Shown in pieces: positions 61,923-64,000 of a DNA stretch of 64,000 nucleotides (position 1 is its first letter; the number at the start of each line of letters is the position of its first letter). Under the pieces are notes generated by a model. The model was given only the letters and a program-made list of their open reading frames with translations, was not told the origin of the DNA and made no database searches. A program made the translations under genes and the position numbers. Source of the stretch: Pontimicrobium aquaticum (lineage in GTDB: Bacteria; Bacteroidota; Bacteroidia; Flavobacteriales; Flavobacteriaceae); NCBI RefSeq assembly GCF_005047595.1, contig NZ_SUPL01000004.1, positions 124,001-188,000 of the forward strand, read 5' to 3'.

Positions 61923-62558
61923 TTATCTCTTACATTTTTCTATAATATTAGTTAATAAAGTATTTAAGAAAGCTTTATAATTTTCTGAATTATGCCCATT
62001 TGCTTTTACATAAATCGCTTCAGCTTCTTTATATTCAGACAAATCCCATCGAGTAATTAAGTTTTTATCTGGAATAAAAAGGTCATTGTCTTTTAAAAGT
62101 TGCTTGTATTCATTCGGAAATACTTTATAATATAGTCCCTCAAAAATTAATGACATAAATGGGTCTCTAGATGGCATTCTCCCATCATTATAACTTTTAG
62201 AAGATGAAGGAGAATTAAACATATTTCTAATAAGCAATAAAAATACCTGTCTGTAATGCTGAGAAGAATAGTTAAGAAGTTCTTGATATTTATCAGAACC
62301 ATTTACAAAATAACAGTACACGCAATTTTGAACTAGGTTTTCTGCACTCTTAAACACATAATAATGTTCGTTAAACTCCTTTTCTATATTATTAGTTACC
62401 TGTCTTTCAATAAGCAACTCTATTCCATTTAATTGAGGGTAGAAGTCGTATGGATAGTTTGATGTTCCATCAGCCACCTTTTTTTCCATTCTTATTTGAG
62501 CCTTAGCAAAGCTAAAAACTAGAAAGCAAGAAATTAGTACTAACGTTTTTGTTTTCAT
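61923..62558 (-). CDS. Secreted hypothetical protein
   Basis: A 211-residue protein with a signal peptide ending SFAKAQ near residue 20. The mature part is helical, with QNCVYCYF (two Cys, three apart) near residue 77. No family is recognised. It lies between the intact NTF2-like gene and its decayed copy. Confidence 0.6.
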   Translation of the reverse strand: MKTKTLVLISCFLVFSFAKAQIRMEKKVADGTSNYPYDFYPQLNGIELLIERQVTNNIEKEFNEHYYVFKSAENLVQNCVYCYFVNGSDKYQELLNYSSQHYRQVFLLLIRNMFNSPSSSKSYNDGRMPSRDPFMSLIFEGLYYKVFPNEYKQLLKDNDLFIPDKNLITRWDLSEYKEAEAIYVKANGHNSENYKAFLNTLLTNIIEKCKR

Positions 62559-62609
62559 TTAATTTTATTTATTAATTTTTTTAATTCCCCTTATATATTC
62601 CTTAAATTC

Positions 62610-63071
62610 TTAATTATGATGCCTGCGTAAATGAGTTATTAACCCTTTTTCGTCGTATTCAATTGACATAATTTGACTTGAAGTATGCTCTACAATTCTA
62701 TCCATATGAAATGGCTTAACTTTAGCTTTAATAGTTACTTTTACAAAAGCCACATTTTTCCCTAACATAATATCATCAATAGATACTTTATGATAATATA
62801 CCTTATTTTGAAGTTTGTCAATCATTCCCTTTCTGAACTCTTTTTTACTTGTAATGGTAACATTATACTTAACGTGTTCATCAACAAAATCATCAGCAAA
62901 AAAGGATAAGAATCGATCGACATCTTTTGAATTACTATTTGTTTGTTGCTTTGCACTATAAGCGTTTATAAAAGACTCTGTTTTTTTTAGCAATTTTTGA
63001 GAAACTACCTCTTGTGCCGAAATGGATAGTGTAAATAGCATGATGAAAGGAATGATTGCTTTGGATAACAT
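62610..63071 (-). CDS. Secreted NTF2-like protein
   Basis: A 153-residue protein with a signal peptide ending SISAQ near residue 19. The mature domain is SnoaL/NTF2-like: LLKKTESFINAYSAKQQ, FLSFFADDFVDEHVKYNV, then strands to LITHLRRHHN. It is probably a periplasmic ligand-binding or enzyme-like fold with unknown substrate. It follows the membrane protein gene by 46 bp. A truncated duplicate is at 61642-61880. Confidence 0.78.
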   Translation of the reverse strand: MLSKAIIPFIMLFTLSISAQEVVSQKLLKKTESFINAYSAKQQTNSNSKDVDRFLSFFADDFVDEHVKYNVTITSKKEFRKGMIDKLQNKVYYHKVSIDDIMLGKNVAFVKVTIKAKVKPFHMDRIVEHTSSQIMSIEYDEKGLITHLRRHHN

Positions 63072-63117
63072 AAATAATGATTTTTAAAATGAATTAACCT
63101 GCATTTAATAATTATAA

Positions 63118-63519
63118 TTAGTTGATTTTAGGCTTTTGTTTAGTGGTTGTTAGGGTAAGTAATAGAAGTATAAATGCTATTCCAAATCCTAGTCCACCAA
63201 TATTAATTCCTAAAAGTGTTTTTTCGCTTCCATCTAAATATTTCATTGAACCACCATAAAAATCTTGAAGTATGTAAGCCAATAAAAATCCTCCTGTGAT
63301 TAGCAAACTTAAAATGACACTGATTTTGGTCTCTTTTTTAACCCAAACCAACCATAAACATAAAACACCAATGCTTGTGTTTGTAATAAGTTGCCATACT
63401 TCATGTATCCTTACATGTGGTGTCCAATCTGGATTAAATACATGAGTTGCATTTATTTCCAAAAAAGGAACTGCTATAGCGTAAAGAATAATACTAAATG
63501 TGATTATTGATTTTTTCAT
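63118..63519 (-). CDS. Four-helix membrane protein
   Basis: A 133-residue integral membrane protein with four predicted helices: IITFSIILYAIAVPFL, a central pair including SIGVLCLWLVWV, ILSLLITGGFLLAYIL, and GGLGFGIAFILLLLTL. HVRIHEVWQLITN is an extramembrane loop with two His. No family is confidently recognised (DUF-type). Its start is 4 bp after the stop of the 97-residue gene, so they are an operon, and a decayed copy exists at 61499. Confidence 0.7.
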   Translation of the reverse strand: MKKSIITFSIILYAIAVPFLEINATHVFNPDWTPHVRIHEVWQLITNTSIGVLCLWLVWVKKETKISVILSLLITGGFLLAYILQDFYGGSMKYLDGSEKTLLGINIGGLGFGIAFILLLLTLTTTKQKPKIN

Positions 63520-63523
63520 TTTT

Positions 63524-63817
63524 TTAATTCTTTTGGTATATTTTCTTTGTTGCCTTTTTTAGGTCAGCATTTGGCAAAAACTGATCTGCTATAGTTAAAA
63601 TAGCATGTATGTTATCACGTAATCTGTCCAGTTTTATTTCTTCTAGACTCATAGACGTTTGTAACAAGTGAAGTGCCATATCTGCCAAAAGCAAACGTTG
63701 CTTTTCTAACCATTCATCATCATGTTTATTTGCAGGATGGTTTAAGTAACTAGTTTCAACTTTACCATGTAATTCCCAGCTTGTGTCTATTATTTTTTGT
63801 TGTTCTGCTTTTGTCAT
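63524..63817 (-). CDS. Small cytosolic helical protein
   Basis: A 97-residue, mostly helical protein (TSWELHGKVETSYLNHPANK; HDDEWLEKQRLLLADMALHLL) with no recognised family. It is the first gene of a short operon with the membrane protein and NTF2-like gene. Function unknown. Confidence 0.6.
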   Translation of the reverse strand: MTKAEQQKIIDTSWELHGKVETSYLNHPANKHDDEWLEKQRLLLADMALHLLQTSMSLEEIKLDRLRDNIHAILTIADQFLPNADLKKATKKIYQKN

Positions 63818-63834
63818 TTAATTGTGAATATTCA

Positions 63835-64000
63835 TTAACGATATTCTAGTAGTTGAATATACTTTTTTTCTGAAAGTTCAGCTTTTTCAAATTCATTGAT
63901 ACTTTTATAGGCTTCAGAAAGCCTTTTATGAAGCGTTGCCGAATTAGGATAGTAATTTACTGATAGCTCTAGAAATTCAACCAGTTCTTTATAGCGTTTG
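63835..64000 (-). CDS. C-terminal part of a TPR-like protein (start beyond window)
   Basis: A 54-residue open tail with stop codon at 63835-63837. YYPNSATLHKRLSEAYKSI and EKAELSEKKYIQLLEY have the helix pair spacing of a last TPR unit. The gene continues past the right edge. Confidence 0.6.
   Translation of the reverse strand, partial: KRYKELVEFLELSVNYYPNSATLHKRLSEAYKSINEFEKAELSEKKYIQLLEYR

Overview
The window looks like chromosomal DNA of a marine-type member of the Flavobacteriaceae (Bacteroidota). It is AT-rich, its genes lack strong Shine-Dalgarno sites, and many of them follow the Bacteroidota -7 promoter element TAnnTTTG. It carries lipoproteins, TonB/CarboxypepD-type proteins, gliding genes (gldF/gldG beside dnaN), purC, phoH and dnaN. 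No rRNA, tRNA or CRISPR array was seen.

Layout. (1) 1-9930 is ordinary chromosome: a Tat-type dienelactone hydrolase, rdgB, an alpha/beta-hydrolase fused to an AraC HTH, small NTF2-fold lipoproteins, a DEAD-box RNA helicase with a highly structured leader, and trmH. (2) 9957-29104 is a 19.15-kb integrated island that cuts a sirtuin gene (cobB) into a 5' stub (9928-9956) and a 3' body (29103-29750). A large serine recombinase sits just inside the left end. The cargo is an SF1 helicase with a nuclease-like insert and C-terminal WYL-like domain, umuD, a zinc-protease-like gene plus a DUF262/HNH gene, umuC, a HEPN-motif protein, a SRAP protein, an XRE regulator plus a large PIN-domain protein, small membrane or lipoproteins, a second serine recombinase, and two non-coding blocks rich in repeats and dyads. 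It reads as an SOS/defence island. (3) 29954-39512 is conserved chromosome: DUF4062, purC, phoH, SAM hydrolase, a monooxygenase-like gene, a methyltransferase, a fused gldFG, dnaN and a DUF4870 gene. (4) 39553-42397 holds a putative copper TonB receptor and small membrane proteins. (5) 42449-56448 is a sulfur-oxidation cluster, all on the minus strand: sulfide:quinone oxidoreductase, thioredoxin, cytochrome c, persulfide-dioxygenase/rhodanese, two SulP transporters, a cytoplasmic molybdopterin oxidoreductase with a fused FeS/NrfD subunit (SoeABC-like), two YeeE/YedE half-transporters and a Crp/Fnr regulator. (6) 56638-64000 holds hydrolases, an acetyltransferase, three tandem PD40 beta-propeller proteins, secreted small proteins and a decayed duplication.

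How the genes fit together. In the sulfur cluster I read eight copies of the dyad GTAAC-N4-GTTAC. Seven lie 21-22 nt upstream of a minus-strand -7-like element, which places them near -41, the usual position for a Crp/Fnr activator. They precede sqr, cytochrome c/trx, the dioxygenase, SulP, soe and yeeE, and also a gene-free interval that ends in a perfect terminator, which is a candidate roughly 100-nt small RNA. The inferred pathway is sulfide to sulfane sulfur (SQR), to sulfite (dioxygenase), to sulfate (Soe-like complex), then export by SulP.

The points most worth a second look are the sirtuin-splitting island and its umuD-umuC pair separated by a two-gene module, the GTAAC-N4-GTTAC regulon with its candidate small RNA, and the folded leader of the DEAD-box helicase gene. 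All functional names come from motif recognition by eye; no database search was run.
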